Source: Thiotrichaceae bacterium (GTDB taxonomy: Bacteria > Pseudomonadota > Gammaproteobacteria > Beggiatoales > Beggiatoaceae). Taken from it: DNA of 64,000 nucleotides. Numbering within the stretch: the stretch's first letter is position 1; every line of letters begins with the position of its first letter. Positions 36,383-46,388 of the stretch are shown in pieces. A program made the position numbers and the translations under genes. The notes under the pieces are model-generated. The model was given only the letters and a program-made list of their open reading frames with translations. It had not been told where the DNA came from and ran no database searches. The stretch is taken from contig JAABRD010000024.1 of the NCBI GenBank assembly GCA_011391085.1, positions 1 through 64,000 on the forward strand, read 5' to 3'.

Positions 36383-36408
36383 GGAGTCCAAAACCTGTTT
36401 TGGACTCC
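36383..36408. repeat. GGAGTCCAAAAC palindrome between secY and rpmJ
   Basis: GGAGTCCAAAACC/TGTTTTGGACTCC hairpin starting eight bases after the secY stop. Confidence 0.9.
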
Positions 36409-36431
36409 TCTAACTGGTAACATTATTGACT

Positions 36432-36545
36432 ATGAAAGTAAGAGCTTCTGTAAAAAGAATTTGTCGTAACTGTAAGATTATCCGCCGCAAAGGTCAAGTG
36501 CGAGTGATTTGCACCATTGCCAAACATAAGCAGAGACAAGGATAG
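36432..36545 (+). CDS. rpmJ: 50S ribosomal protein L36 (zinc-binding type)
   Basis: 37 aa, [15 protein letters not shown] start. The zinc ligands Cys11, Cys14, Cys27 and His32/33 region are present, so this is the C+ form. Placed between secY and rpsM as in other gammaproteobacteria. It binds 23S rRNA. Confidence 0.95.
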   Translation: MKVRASVKRICRNCKIIRRKGQVRVICTIAKHKQRQG

Positions 36546-36583
36546 AGTAAATTAGAGTAACACTCAGGTAAGGGGAGAAAAAA

Positions 36584-36943
36584 ATGGCTCGTATTGCAGG
36601 CATTAATATTCCAGAGAAAAAACACACTGTCATTGCATTGACTTCAATTTATGGTATCGGTTCCACACGCGCCCAAACGATTTGTGACAACGCGAAAATT
36701 ACGCCGAGTGTCAAGGTGAAAGACCTCACAGAGGAACAATTAGATACCCTGCGTGCAGAAATCGCTAAGTTCACCGTGGAAGGGGACTTGCGTCGCGAGG
36801 TCGCCATGAGTATTAAACGTCTCATGGATTTGGCCTGTTACCGTGGGATACGCCATCGTCGCGGGTTGCCCGTGCGGGGACAGAGAACGAAAACCAATGC
36901 ACGTACTCGTAAAGGGCCACGCAGATCGATGCGGAAACAGTAG
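36584..36943 (+). CDS. rpsM: 30S ribosomal protein S13
   Basis: 119 aa. Head protein bridging to L5 and contacting P-site t[31 protein letters not shown] and the [19 protein letters not shown] tail are conserved. AGGGGAG lies upstream. It begins the alpha cluster. Confidence 0.97.
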   Translation: MARIAGINIPEKKHTVIALTSIYGIGSTRAQTICDNAKITPSVKVKDLTEEQLDTLRAEIAKFTVEGDLRREVAMSIKRLMDLACYRGIRHRRGLPVRGQRTKTNARTRKGPRRSMRKQ

Positions 36944-37342
36944 TAGTATGCGAGTGGTCCCTGTAAAATCATAAGGCTGTCATGGAGATTTTAGACAATT
37001 TGACAATAGCATGAAACGTGCCCCGGTGGAGTAGAGGCGGTAGCCGGTGGAAGGTTGGCACACCCCCGAAAACCGGGACCACCCTCACCGGCTGAAGCCT
37101 CTACTCCACCATGACATAGCCCTGGTGGAGTGGAGGCGGTAGCCGGTGGAAGGTTGGCACACCCCCGAAAACCGGGACCACCCTCACCGGCTGAAGCCTC
37201 TACTCCACCGGGGCCATGTTGGGATGTGTTCGTCAATCTTTTATAGATTTTTATGATGGGCGACACCTCTAACCTATCGTTTTTGCAGAGACTGCCAACA
37301 TGATTCACTATTCACTATCCACTATTCATTATCCATATAAGT
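36944..37342. other. Repeat-filled gap between rpsM and rpsK
   Basis: 399 bases where a few are usual. The core is the duplicated PAEAS unit (37025-37209). The last 40 bases are CACTATCCACTATTCAT-type repeats. No promoter is obvious. Confidence 0.7.
37025..37209. repeat. Direct duplication of an 80-bp PAEAS-family inverted repeat
   Basis: Two nearly identical copies (37025-37110 and 37133-37209), each beginning GGTGGAGT(A/G)GAGGCGGTAG and ending GAAGCCTCTACTCCACC, with an identical interior containing TTGGCACACCCCCGAAAACC. Confidence 0.92.
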
Positions 37343-37741
37343 ATGGCTAAACCAGCAGCAGCACAACAACGTACACGTAAGAAGGTAAAAAAGAACGTTT
37401 CGGACGGCATTGCCCATGTCCATGCCTCTTTCAATAACACCATCATTTCGATAACCGATCGTCAAGGCAACGCTTTGGCCTGGGCAACGGCAGGTGGTAG
37501 TGGTTTTCGTGGTTCACGTAAAAGCACCCCCTTTGCCGCACAGGTGGCAGCAGAGAAAGTCAGCAACGTCATTAAAGAATTTGGAGTAAAAAATTTGGAA
37601 GTGCGAGTCAAGGGGCCGGGCCCTGGGCGAGAATCAGCGGTGCGATCTCTCAATGCCCACGGTTTTAAAATCACTAACATCATGGATGTCACTCCCATCC
37701 CGCATAACGGGTGTCGTCCCCCAAAGAAGCGTAGAGTGTAA
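37343..37741 (+). CDS. rpsK: 30S ribosomal protein S11
   Basis: 132 aa. Platform protein that contacts mRNA near the E site. [20 protein letters not shown] and the C-terminal [16 protein letters not shown] are conserved. Confidence 0.97.
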   Translation: MAKPAAAQQRTRKKVKKNVSDGIAHVHASFNNTIISITDRQGNALAWATAGGSGFRGSRKSTPFAAQVAAEKVSNVIKEFGVKNLEVRVKGPGPGRESAVRSLNAHGFKITNIMDVTPIPHNGCRPPKKRRV

Positions 37742-37858
37742 AGATTGTTTTTAGATTTTGAGTTTTGGATTTCGGAAATCGCGGGACCGTTCGGCGCGGG
37801 CTAAATTGATAAATCGGAAATCAAAAATCAAAACTATGGAAAACTAAGAGGAAACAAT

Positions 37859-38482
37859 ATGGCGAAATATCTTGGGCCAAAATGTAAATTGAGTCGTCGT
37901 GAAGGTGGTGTTGACCTGTTTTTGAAAAGCCGGGCACGAGGGTTGGATTCCAAATGTAAATTAGAGAAGATGCCAGGCCAACACGGCGACAGACGTCAAC
38001 GGTTGTCTGACTATGGTACCCAACTCCGCGAGAAACAGAAGTTGCGCAGACTGTATGGCGTGTTGGAAAGACAATTTCATGGCTACTATGAAAAAGCCAG
38101 TCGTTTAAAAGGTTCTACTGGGCAGAATCTGTTGAAGTTGCTAGAAAGTCGTCTGGACAACGTAATATTTAGGATGGGCTTTGCGGCCACCCGGGCAGAG
38201 GCGAAACAACTGGTTTGTCACAAATCAGTTTTAGTGAACAATGGTTGCGTGAACATCCCGTCTTATCAAGTCAAACCCGGCGACGTGATTAGTATTCGTG
38301 AGAAAAGTCGCGAACAATTGCGAATTAAAAGTGCTTTGGCAAGTGCCACAGAATATGGTTTCCCTGAATGGGTAGAAGTCGAAATCAGCAAAATGCAGGG
38401 AGTATTTAAATCGGTCCCAGAACGCATGGAGTTACCCAGCGACATCAATGAACAATTAGTGGTGGAGTTGTATTCTAAGTAA
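37859..38482 (+). CDS. rpsD: 30S ribosomal protein S4
   Basis: 207 aa. 16S assembly initiator and accuracy protein; in E. coli it represses the alpha operon. The S4 RNA-binding domain reads [20 protein letters not shown] and [22 protein letters not shown] lies before the ATG. Confidence 0.97.
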   Translation: MAKYLGPKCKLSRREGGVDLFLKSRARGLDSKCKLEKMPGQHGDRRQRLSDYGTQLREKQKLRRLYGVLERQFHGYYEKASRLKGSTGQNLLKLLESRLDNVIFRMGFAATRAEAKQLVCHKSVLVNNGCVNIPSYQVKPGDVISIREKSREQLRIKSALASATEYGFPEWVEVEISKMQGVFKSVPERMELPSDINEQLVVELYSK

Positions 38483-38775
38483 GACTAACCAGAAAGAAGT
38501 CACCGTCCCTTTCGAATGCAAACACTACCTAACGCCTTGGTAGTGTTATAAAATCCAGGAGAAAAAAGCGTCGTTTTGTCTATGACCTGACAAAGCGACA
38601 CTTTAGACTCCCGAACCATTACCTCTATAACACCACCGAATAGTCTGCTAAATCCGTGTCATCTGTGGTCATCTGCGAGAAAGAACAAACAGAGGAAAAC
38701 ACCGAAATCGGTTCTGCACAGGTGCTTATTTTCACTATTTACTATTCACTCTCAAAGGTGAGATAGAAACAAGAT
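38483..38775. other. Gap between rpsD and rpoA with one hairpin
   Basis: 293 bases. AACACTACC faces GGTAGTGTT at about 38521-38548, a possible terminator-like hairpin without a T run. A CATCTGTGGTCATCTGCG direct repeat follows near 38659. I see no gene and no convincing promoter, although a gap of this size could hold one for rpoA. Confidence 0.5.
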
Positions 38776-39783
38776 ATGCAATCCTATATGATGGATTTTT
38801 TAAAGCCGCGTATTGTTGATATTAAACGCTTCAATGGAACAACCGCCACCGTTACCTTAGAACCCTTGGACCGTGGTTTTGGGCATACCCTGGGTAATGC
38901 TTTGCGACGGGTGCTATTATCATCTTTAGCGGGGGCGGCCGTGGTAGAAGCAAGAATTGAAGGAATACAGCATGAGTATACCTGGCTTGAAGGAGTGCAA
39001 GAGGATGTGACCGAGATATTGTTGAACTTAAAGGGATTGGCAATCCGAATGCACGGCGTTCAGCCAGAAGTGACGCTGACATTGCGAAAGAAAGGGGCCG
39101 GGCAGGTTTATGCGGGCGATATTACGTTGCCCCATGATGTCGAGATTGTGAACCCTGACCACCTGATTGCGAATTTGACTAAGACCGGCGAATTGAATAT
39201 GTGGTTGAAGGTCAAACAAGGTCGTGGTTATCAGTCTGTGAGTTCACGTCATGTCGAAACTGACAACAGCAGTCCGATTGGCACGTTGAAACTAGACGCA
39301 TCGTTTAGCCCCATTGTGCGAGTCGCCTACAAAGTAGAAAGTGCGCGGGTGGAACAGCGTACTGACTTGGACCGACTGATAATAGAACTACAAACCAATG
39401 GCACTATCGACCCTGAATTTGCCATCCGACAAGCTGCCGCCATTTTACAGAACCAGTTGATGGTCATAGCCAGCCTGGAAGGGCGGGCGGAAGGAGACTT
39501 ATCGCTGACCGGTCATTTAGCGTTTGATCCAGTGTTCTTGCGGCCCGTAGATGAGTTGGAATTAACCGTCCGTTCCGCCAATTGTTTAAAAGCCGAAAGT
39601 ATTTACTTTATTGGCGATCTGGTGCAAAAAACGGAAGCGGAGTTGTTGAAAACGCCTAATTTGGGCAAGAAGTCTCTGACCGAGATTAAGGATGTCTTAG
39701 CCTCCAAGGGACTCTCTTTAGGAATGCGATTAGAGAACTGGCCACCGTCTGGTTTGTATGAACAGCGTAAGGTAAGTTCTTGA
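38776..39783 (+). CDS. rpoA: RNA polymerase alpha subunit
   Basis: 335 aa. The N-terminal domain (dimerisation and beta/beta-prime binding) includes [20 protein letters not shown]; the C-terminal domain (DNA and activator contacts) has [19 protein letters not shown]. The start at 38776 gives [14 protein letters not shown], close to the usual start. Complete and unremarkable. Confidence 0.97.
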   Translation: MQSYMMDFLKPRIVDIKRFNGTTATVTLEPLDRGFGHTLGNALRRVLLSSLAGAAVVEARIEGIQHEYTWLEGVQEDVTEILLNLKGLAIRMHGVQPEVTLTLRKKGAGQVYAGDITLPHDVEIVNPDHLIANLTKTGELNMWLKVKQGRGYQSVSSRHVETDNSSPIGTLKLDASFSPIVRVAYKVESARVEQRTDLDRLIIELQTNGTIDPEFAIRQAAAILQNQLMVIASLEGRAEGDLSLTGHLAFDPVFLRPVDELELTVRSANCLKAESIYFIGDLVQKTEAELLKTPNLGKKSLTEIKDVLASKGLSLGMRLENWPPSGLYEQRKVSS

Positions 39784-39848
39784 TTTTAAATATTAAGTGA
39801 ACGAACTGTCAAAGTCACATCGTCAATTGAAACGAGGAACAAAATCTC

Positions 39849-40229
39849 ATGCGTCACCGTTGTTCGGGTAGAAATTTGAGTCGTACCAGCAGTCATCGGA
39901 AGGCCATGTTTAAAAATATGGCCGTTTCTTTAATGCGCTACGAAGTCATCAAGACAACCTTGCCCAAAGCAAAAGAATTGCGGCAGGTTGTAGAACCTTT
40001 AATTACTTTGGCTAAAGAAGACAGCGTCGCAAAACGACGTTTAGCGTTTGCAAGGTTGCGAGACCGAGACATTGTCACCAAGTTGTTTAATGACTTGGGG
40101 CCACGCTATAAAGAACGGCCAGGGGGGTATATGCGTATACTTAAATTTGGCTTTCGGGTCGGTGACAAAGCCCCGATGGCATTGGTAGAACTTGTCGGAA
40201 GGCCACAAGAGGCTGTAGAAGAAAGTTAA
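39849..40229 (+). CDS. rplQ: 50S ribosomal protein L17
   Basis: 126 aa. [20 protein letters not shown] is the family start and [20 protein letters not shown] the conserved end. Last gene of the alpha cluster. GAGGAAC precedes the ATG, and a terminator follows 35 bases after the stop. Confidence 0.97.
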   Translation: MRHRCSGRNLSRTSSHRKAMFKNMAVSLMRYEVIKTTLPKAKELRQVVEPLITLAKEDSVAKRRLAFARLRDRDIVTKLFNDLGPRYKERPGGYMRILKFGFRVGDKAPMALVELVGRPQEAVEES

Positions 40230-40264
40230 TCAGAAGGAATAGATTACCTAGAGATTTGCAATTG

Positions 40265-40290
40265 AAAAACCGGGGTTTCCCGGTTTTTTT
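40265..40290 (+). terminator. Rho-independent terminator of the ribosomal protein cluster
   Basis: AAAAACCGGG faces CCCGGTTTTT across GTTT, followed by Ts. It closes the 20-kb translation gene cluster. Confidence 0.88.
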
Positions 40291-40301
40291 GTTGACCGCA
40301 G

Positions 40302-40334
40302 ATTTGACAACTTTTCCAAAGTGGTCAAATCTTG
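40302..40334. repeat. GATTTGACAACT palindrome, imperfect copy
   Basis: AGATTTGACAACTTTT faces AGTGGTCAAATCT, related to 31971-32003 and the 91-bp repeats. Confidence 0.8.
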
Positions 40335-40342
40335 TCCATTCC

Positions 40343-40579
40343 CTACTGATTCACCACCATCGCCCATTCCTCCTCATTAGCACTCCCCACGCTGGTACAA
40401 TCCCCAGTCACCGTCGCATTGAAGTGAATATTCTTCCCTTGCATCAAATCCAGAACGGGTTGAATCTCTGCATCCGGACACGGGGAAGCATCGGTGGAGA
40501 ACCAGATGATACCGCCTGGTTTGACATACAACAGGGGTCCAATGGCGTTTCGAAGCAACGTCAAGTCTTTAGGTAAAGG
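40343..40579 (-). pseudogene. Orphan C-terminal fragment of a VWA-domain protein
   Basis: An open stretch of about 75 codons encodes GGIIWFSTDASPCPDAEIQP and VTGDC, matching the end of the adjacent protein at 40583-44731 (GGKIVLITDASPYEDADLEG, ITGDC) but clearly diverged. It has no signal peptide, no MIDAS start and lies just beyond the stop of the larger gene. It is best read as the remnant of a paralogous tail after duplication or a broken longer gene. Confidence 0.65.
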
Positions 40580-40582
40580 TTT

Positions 40583-43500
40583 TTACCTATTTGTCACTTC
40601 ATTTAACGACGTTCCCCCTTGAGAACAATCCCCCGTAATGATGGCCGTCAAATTGACATTCTGCGCCTTTAACCGCCGACTCAGCCCTTCTAAATCGGCA
40701 TCTTCATAAGGAGACGCATCGGTAATCAAAACAATTTTGCCTCCTGTTTTCAGATGGTCGATAGCCAATTCCAGGGCCTCGGCACTGGCTTCGGGACATA
40801 ACCCTCCCCCTTGTGCTTCGAGTCTGCCAACCATTCGGCTTAACAGATTCAGGTCCTTGGTATAAGCCTCCAGTTTCACCTCGTCCTTGAACGTAATCAA
40901 AGCCACCGTGGTGGCCGTGACAGGGTCGATTTGGGCGATAAAACCCTTCAATGCCCGGGTCGTGGCGTTAATATCTTCCTGCATACTGTGAGTGGTGTCA
41001 ACTAGCAGGAAAATATCCGCTTTCGCTTCCAGTGGAATCGCCAGATGAGTCCGTTCTCGCACCAAATAGTCAACATATCCAGAGGCACTGGAAGTCGCTT
41101 CCACGGTTAGCACCAGTAAACCCATTTCCACTAATTTGATGGAGACCGTGACCGTGGCTTGTTCGCCTGGATTCAACGAGTCCAACTGACAGGTGAGAAG
41201 GGGCAGTTTGCCAGATTCACACTGACCTTGGGAACTGTTCACCGAATTTAAGGTCACCCCATTGGGCAGGCGTACCGCTAATTGCACCTCTGTAGCAGGT
41301 TCTGGGGCCTTCTCATGGAGGGCCACCCGAAAAGTATATTGCAAAGTGCCTTGCATGGCAACAGGGTCTGAACTGTCTTGCACACTGACCGTCAAGTAGG
41401 GTTTAATTTGAGTTTCCGTCAATTGGGCACTGGTCGGGTATTCCATACTGGCAACGATGACCGCATTTTCCAAAACCTGGGCCGCTGGCGAGTTAACCAC
41501 TATCGTCACCGTCGCCGTCGCACGCGGTGATAAATCATTCAACGTGCAAGTCGCCGTGGTCAAGTCACATTGCCCGTCGCCTGTTTCCAAACGGACTAAC
41601 TGAGTACCTTCACGAAACGCTTCTGACAGAATCACACCGGTGGCTGTAAGTTTGCCATTGTTCTTAACCGTTACGGTATAAGTGAGGTCATCCCCTTGAC
41701 CGGGTGGTTGCGGAGAAGGGAGGACCTTCACATCTAACAAGGACTGCGGTTTGAAACTCATCACGGCATCTTGATGGTTGCCCAATTCAAATTCTTTAGT
41801 GAAGGGCCCATAACCCGTCTTGGTCACGGTGGCCGTATAACGGTTTTCAGGTAATCCCTTGACTTCCCAATAGCCGGTAGCATCGGTGGTCACGGTGTGT
41901 GGACCCACTTGTACGGTGGCGGAGACCAGGGGATTACCCAATTCATCTTGAATCGTGCCTGACACTTGATATTGATGTGGCGGTGACACCATTGCACCTC
42001 CAGAGGGCGTGGTAGTGGTCACCACTTCGCTAACCACTTCCGAGAAGACCTTCGCCACTTCAGTGTCTGCGGTAATCCCTTGTGGCAACCAATTAAAGGT
42101 GCCCCCAGTGAGGTCTGCAAGATGTTGGTAAAAAGCCTTATCCGTCGCTTCACTGTTATCACAGCTACCAGCTAACAAAACGTGAGTTTTGATACCGCGG
42201 GCTTGCAATTTTAACTGCGTGTCAGCATCCAACGCCGTCTCCGCGGAGGAGGCCGTGGCCAAAATAATTTGCCCGTTGTCATTGAGATTGTCCAAGGCGT
42301 AATTGAGGGTGCCCACGGTGGCATCTGGACATTCTCCCCCATCTTGCGGTTGCAGACTCCGAATGCGCCCAATGAGGTCCGCCAAATTGTTAGTCACAAC
42401 GCGAGAAATCCAGTTATCGGTGAAAGTAATCAACTCGATAGTGGGTAACTTAGGTGGTTCAGTTTTGAAAGTTGCCAAGTAACCTTCCACCGCTTCCTTG
42501 GTGGGTGGATTGTCTTCATTGAACTGAGTCAAGAAGTTGACCATTTCTTTATCAGAAGGAGAGTTGACTGGCTGTTCGGCCAGGAATTTCTCCAACGCAT
42601 CAGCTACCGTTTGGAACAGTCCCGCCATCGTGACACTGTTATTGACCACAATGGTCATATCGGCCTGTTGGCCCGTGCGAGGAGTGATAAGTTCGGCTTC
42701 CTTCACCCCCACCCGAAGGGTTGCCGTGGCCGTTGCGGTGGGGTCGTTTTGTGAAGTGACGGTGACGGTCAATTCGTCTTGCGCCCCGCGGGCCGAAGGC
42801 AAGGTGACCTCAAAGGTCAAATCCGTGCGACGTAATCCGCCTACTGTGACTTGTTCAGGAGGAGGCATCATTTGCCAACTTTGATTGTCACTGAGGGTCA
42901 CTGTGTAAGTGTCTTCCGTAGGTCCATTGTTAAGCACACTGAGTTGCACTGGCAAAGTGGCATTAGGTTCACCGACCACGGTTTCCGCATGGTTTAGTTC
43001 AACATGGTAAAGAATCTTACTGGGTTGTTGAACCACTTCGGGGGCTTCGGCCAAGTCCTGTAAAGTGACCCCAGGGTCTAACATCACGTTATCCGCAAAA
43101 ATCTCCACTTTCTCCGCAGCGACGAAGACTTTGCCGGTCACGCCTCGTAAATCAATGGTGCTGTTGTTACCAACCGCTAGAGTAACCACTTGGTCCGCTT
43201 GGATAGCCCCAGGGCTGAGTTTGCGTAAGTCCATCGTCCAATCGTCACCCCCAAAAATGATGATTTGGTCAGCATCGTTGACGCGGGTAGTTTCATCCAT
43301 TGTCAAGGTGGTCGGTTCAATCCAAATGACATTGGAATAACGCAAATCGCGGCGGATTTCTTGTCCTTTGCTGCCCTGAATCACGCCGGAGATGTTACCT
43401 AAATTGACGGAAACACTGCCACCGGTGCCACCCACGACATTGTACATTTTGCCACTGTTCCACCAACCAGTTGCAATGTACCATCCCCACCACGGGTTCC

Positions 43501-44731
43501 AGCTGTACACCAAATTGAGTTGCAACCACCGATAAATGCCATCGGCTAGACCGCCATTCCCCGCCTTAATTTTGCCTGTCGGGCCATTCATGGACATTGC
43601 CAAATTGCTGGCGTTGATTTTGACCGAACCCCCTTTGCCACCATACGCATTACCATACACGAACTTACTCCAGGAGTCAAAGGTATCACCATCACCTCCA
43701 TTACCACTTTCCACGGTGCCTTGATTGATAAAGGCTTCGGTTTGAATGTCGATATTGCCACCATTACCCCCAATGGCATCCACCACCCCTGAACCTGCTA
43801 CATAAAAGTTATAGGGCAGATCGTCACCACCCCGACCACTGGCACTGATTTTACCGGTGGTTTCATTGACAAAACGACCCGTGGTAATACGAATATCACT
43901 GCCCGCCGTGGCATGTTTGTAATCATTCCCCACTAAACCGCTATTCACCCCCGCTGAACTTTGAATGGTGCCTCGATTGCGAATGGCACCTGCCGAGAGA
44001 TCAACCGCAGTGGTAGGTGACAGGAGGTTGTTAAAAGCACTTTGCAGAACCCCACCTTGTTCGATACAGAGACCTTTGACATTCACAGGCGCATTAGGCA
44101 AAATGACTGTGTTAGAAGGTTGAATTAACACCCAATCATTGGCATTGGGCAGACGATTTTTGTCCCAGGTCGTCGGGATATTCCACATGCCGACCGGCTT
44201 CTTGGAACGAATAGTGATGACTGCGGAACTACAGGTATCATCGCTAACGGCGACGACTTTTACCGTGATTTGCCGCGACCCTTTCTTACCCGAACGGTCA
44301 GTCACTTCTAAGGTAGCTGTCAACTGACCTGCTTGTGTGTAGGTATGGTTCACAGGAATACTGCCCACTTGACTGACCGTGCCAGTGGTGCTGTTACCAT
44401 CTCCAAAGGTCCAGGTATAGGTGTAAGGACCATCTTTATCACCATCGGTAAAGGAACCATTGAAATCAACCTGTTGTCCTACTTCAACGTCCAAATTTGA
44501 ACCGGCGTTGACTTGAGGAGTTGGGTTAATTTGAGGTGCTGGGGGAATATAGACGGGGTTGGGACAAGACCATCCAAACCAATTTATCCTGCAAAAGATA
44601 TTCTGTATGTTAACCGCTTCAGCGACCGGCACCCAACTAGCAGTCATCAAAGCTACCCCAATAGCAGAAGCCAATAATTTCCGACGTGGCGCCCAATGTG
44701 AAGTAATTAAACGTTTTGATTTGAGTTTCAT
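40583..44731 (-). CDS. Large secreted protein with PKD, two VWA, carboxypeptidase-like and DUF11 domains
   Basis: 1382 aa from the ATG preceded by GAGGAG. Signal peptide at about 13-38 (ending VPVAEAV). Then a PKD-like domain (GNSTTGTVSQ, about 60-160), a Gly/Asn-rich beta-helix-like region with VNDADQIIIFGGDDW, a degenerate VWA domain (VVNNSVTM where MIDAS Asp is expected), a carboxypeptidase-regulatory-like domain (GTIQDELGNPLVSATV), two DUF11-type domains (YTVTVKNNGKLTATGV and YTFRVALHEKAP), and a C-terminal VWA domain with an intact DTTHS metal site. It looks like a surface adhesin or extracellular matrix component. No anchor or secretion system gene is nearby. Confidence 0.8.
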   Translation of the reverse strand: MKLKSKRLITSHWAPRRKLLASAIGVALMTASWVPVAEAVNIQNIFCRINWFGWSCPNPVYIPPAPQINPTPQVNAGSNLDVEVGQQVDFNGSFTDGDKDGPYTYTWTFGDGNSTTGTVSQVGSIPVNHTYTQAGQLTATLEVTDRSGKKGSRQITVKVVAVSDDTCSSAVITIRSKKPVGMWNIPTTWDKNRLPNANDWVLIQPSNTVILPNAPVNVKGLCIEQGGVLQSAFNNLLSPTTAVDLSAGAIRNRGTIQSSAGVNSGLVGNDYKHATAGSDIRITTGRFVNETTGKISASGRGGDDLPYNFYVAGSGVVDAIGGNGGNIDIQTEAFINQGTVESGNGGDGDTFDSWSKFVYGNAYGGKGGSVKINASNLAMSMNGPTGKIKAGNGGLADGIYRWLQLNLVYSWNPWWGWYIATGWWNSGKMYNVVGGTGGSVSVNLGNISGVIQGSKGQEIRRDLRYSNVIWIEPTTLTMDETTRVNDADQIIIFGGDDWTMDLRKLSPGAIQADQVVTLAVGNNSTIDLRGVTGKVFVAAEKVEIFADNVMLDPGVTLQDLAEAPEVVQQPSKILYHVELNHAETVVGEPNATLPVQLSVLNNGPTEDTYTVTLSDNQSWQMMPPPEQVTVGGLRRTDLTFEVTLPSARGAQDELTVTVTSQNDPTATATATLRVGVKEAELITPRTGQQADMTIVVNNSVTMAGLFQTVADALEKFLAEQPVNSPSDKEMVNFLTQFNEDNPPTKEAVEGYLATFKTEPPKLPTIELITFTDNWISRVVTNNLADLIGRIRSLQPQDGGECPDATVGTLNYALDNLNDNGQIILATASSAETALDADTQLKLQARGIKTHVLLAGSCDNSEATDKAFYQHLADLTGGTFNWLPQGITADTEVAKVFSEVVSEVVTTTTPSGGAMVSPPHQYQVSGTIQDELGNPLVSATVQVGPHTVTTDATGYWEVKGLPENRYTATVTKTGYGPFTKEFELGNHQDAVMSFKPQSLLDVKVLPSPQPPGQGDDLTYTVTVKNNGKLTATGVILSEAFREGTQLVRLETGDGQCDLTTATCTLNDLSPRATATVTIVVNSPAAQVLENAVIVASMEYPTSAQLTETQIKPYLTVSVQDSSDPVAMQGTLQYTFRVALHEKAPEPATEVQLAVRLPNGVTLNSVNSSQGQCESGKLPLLTCQLDSLNPGEQATVTVSIKLVEMGLLVLTVEATSSASGYVDYLVRERTHLAIPLEAKADIFLLVDTTHSMQEDINATTRALKGFIAQIDPVTATTVALITFKDEVKLEAYTKDLNLLSRMVGRLEAQGGGLCPEASAEALELAIDHLKTGGKIVLITDASPYEDADLEGLSRRLKAQNVNLTAIITGDCSQGGTSLNEVTNR

Positions 44732-44906
44732 ATTGAAATCTCCTCTGTTAAAATGAATGGTTGAAAAGGTTTGAACCATGATAGGTGTGACATGATGAGA
44801 GGACTGTAACCGTAGATTACGGTCTCTCACACTCATCCCAAACATCACAGTTCAAAAAAATATAATACGTTTGTCCTTAATTTAAACACGTACTGGAGAA
44901 CTTTCC

Positions 44907-45512
44907 ATGTTAGCAGAAACCGTTGTCCTCAAACCCATTCAAACGACTGTTTCATCACGGCGAACCGTCGTCAAAGCGTCGCCAATCACAGGTGAAGAAT
45001 TAGCCGCACTGGGAGATATTGGACGCACTGAGTTAGTCAAAGGAGAAATTATTTATCTTATGCCAACCGGACATCCTCATAGTTTTTACGAAGGCAATAT
45101 TACTATTGCTTTAGGTATATTCGTGCGCGAACACAAACTGCTGGGTCGCGTTTTACCTGGCGAAGTGGGTATCTATACTCAACGCCATCCCGATACCGTG
45201 CGAGGTGCCGATGTTGCGTTCATTTCTCATGAACGATTAGCCCAAGTGCAATCCAAAAGTTTTCTGGATGTTTGCCCAGAATTGATTGTTGAAGTCATGT
45301 CCCCCGACGACACCTGGGACGAAGTTCACGAGAAATTAGAAGAATATTTCGCCGTCGGTGCGAAACTGATATGGGTCGTGGCCCCACGTCGGCAACGTCT
45401 CCATGTGTATCGATCTCTCACTGACCTGGACGTGTTGACGGTTCAAGACACGTTGACAGGCGGTGAAGTATTACCTGGTTTTCAAGTGCCTGTGGCAGAG
45501 TTATTCGGGTAA
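44907..45512 (+). CDS. Uma2 family putative restriction-type endonuclease
   Basis: 201 aa. Uma2 (DUF820) proteins have a PD-(D/E)XK fold. Visible core: ELVKGEIIYLMPTGHPHS at the start, RGADVAFISHERL (Asp) and PELIVEVMSPDDTWDEVHEKL (Glu and Lys), then GAKLIWVVAP. The family is expanded in cyanobacteria and Beggiatoaceae and its biological role is unsettled. It stands alone here. Confidence 0.85.
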   Translation: MLAETVVLKPIQTTVSSRRTVVKASPITGEELAALGDIGRTELVKGEIIYLMPTGHPHSFYEGNITIALGIFVREHKLLGRVLPGEVGIYTQRHPDTVRGADVAFISHERLAQVQSKSFLDVCPELIVEVMSPDDTWDEVHEKLEEYFAVGAKLIWVVAPRRQRLHVYRSLTDLDVLTVQDTLTGGEVLPGFQVPVAELFG

Positions 45513-45544
45513 TTTACCAGTCGGGTAGCCCACTACTTCGCCGA

Positions 45545-45585
45545 CTTGAGTTAAGGACGGTGGGCAACAAACATTTGCCTACCTT
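45545..45585. repeat. GTGGGCAAC-related repeat
   Basis: GGTGGGCAACAAACATTTGCC followed by a TTACGCCTACT end. The same arrangement recurs at 46358-46391, so the two copies flank the PIN TA pair at 45666-46314. Confidence 0.75.
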
Positions 45586-45665
45586 ACGCCTACTAATGAG
45601 TTGCAATAAATATTTTGGTGTATCATATAGAAAAACTTCTTTCTACTCATAAACCGTCACTTTCC

Positions 45666-45902
45666 ATGAAACAAACTCTTGCTATTTCCTTAGACGAAGC
45701 CTTAATTCAAAAAGCGACTTTTATTGCTGCTTCTCATGCCACCACCGTGTCACAACTGTTGAGTGAAGAACTGACACGGTTGATTAATCAATTAGCTGCC
45801 AACCATTACGAACAAACCAAACAACATGCTTTCGCACAAATGGAAATTGGTTGTCATTTGGGAGGCATGTACTTACCACGAGAAGAATGCCATGAACGCT
45901 AA
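45666..45902 (+). CDS. Antitoxin of a PIN pair
   Basis: 78 aa from the ATG before KQTLAISLDEALIQKA. The pattern of a short strand followed by two helices (LDEALIQKATFIAASH, TVSQLLSEEL) fits ribbon-helix-helix antitoxins (DUF6364-like). Its end overlaps the toxin start by 11 bases. Flanked by two copies of the same repeat. Confidence 0.75.
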   Translation: MKQTLAISLDEALIQKATFIAASHATTVSQLLSEELTRLINQLAANHYEQTKQHAFAQMEIGCHLGGMYLPREECHER

Positions 45903-46314
45903 ATTCTTTGTTGACACGAATCTGCTTCTGTATGGGTATGATAAAGACGCCAATGAGAAACATGAGATCGCAGTGACCTGGTTAAAACAACTTTGGGAAA
46001 CCCAAACGGGCATCATCAGTACCCAAGTGTTGCAAGAATTTTATGTCAATGCGACACGCAAAATTTCTCCTCCCATTTCACCGGCAAGGGTGAGAGAGAT
46101 ATTGACTGACTACTTGAGTTGGCAAGTAGAAATCAATACGCCTGACACCATTTTATTTGCCTCAAAGCTTCAGGAACGTCATTGTTTATCGTTTTGGGAT
46201 GCTATGATTATTGCAGCCGCACGACAGGGAGGTGCCAATATTCTTCTGACCGAAGACCTTAATCATGGACAGATCATTGAAGGTATACGCATTCAAAATC
46301 CGTTTTTAAGTTAG
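45892..46314 (+). CDS. vapC: PIN-domain ribonuclease toxin
   Basis: 140 aa from the ATG that overlaps the antitoxin end. FVDTNLLLYGYD (first Asp), STQVLQEFYVNA (Glu), LSFWDAMIIAAA (Asp) and LLTEDLNHGQ (Asp) form the PIN site. The family is close to YhcI/Fit-type PIN proteins with a DLNHGQ tail. Confidence 0.87.
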   Translation: MNAKFFVDTNLLLYGYDKDANEKHEIAVTWLKQLWETQTGIISTQVLQEFYVNATRKISPPISPARVREILTDYLSWQVEINTPDTILFASKLQERHCLSFWDAMIIAAARQGGANILLTEDLNHGQIIEGIRIQNPFLS

Positions 46315-46388
46315 GTTGAACTGTCACCACGTTCCTACTCCGTGCATAGTCGAGTAGGGTGGGCAACAAACATTTGCCTGCCCTACGC

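Noticed and set aside
36991-37308. 105-codon minus-strand frame with two repeated halves
   Set aside because: It simply translates the duplicated PAEAS-family repeat between rpsM and rpsK and has no start context.
19332-40300. tRNA or rRNA genes within or beside the ribosomal protein cluster
   Set aside because: I looked for cloverleaf-like GGTTCGAATC arms and rRNA landmarks in the gaps and saw none; the gaps are palindromic repeats.
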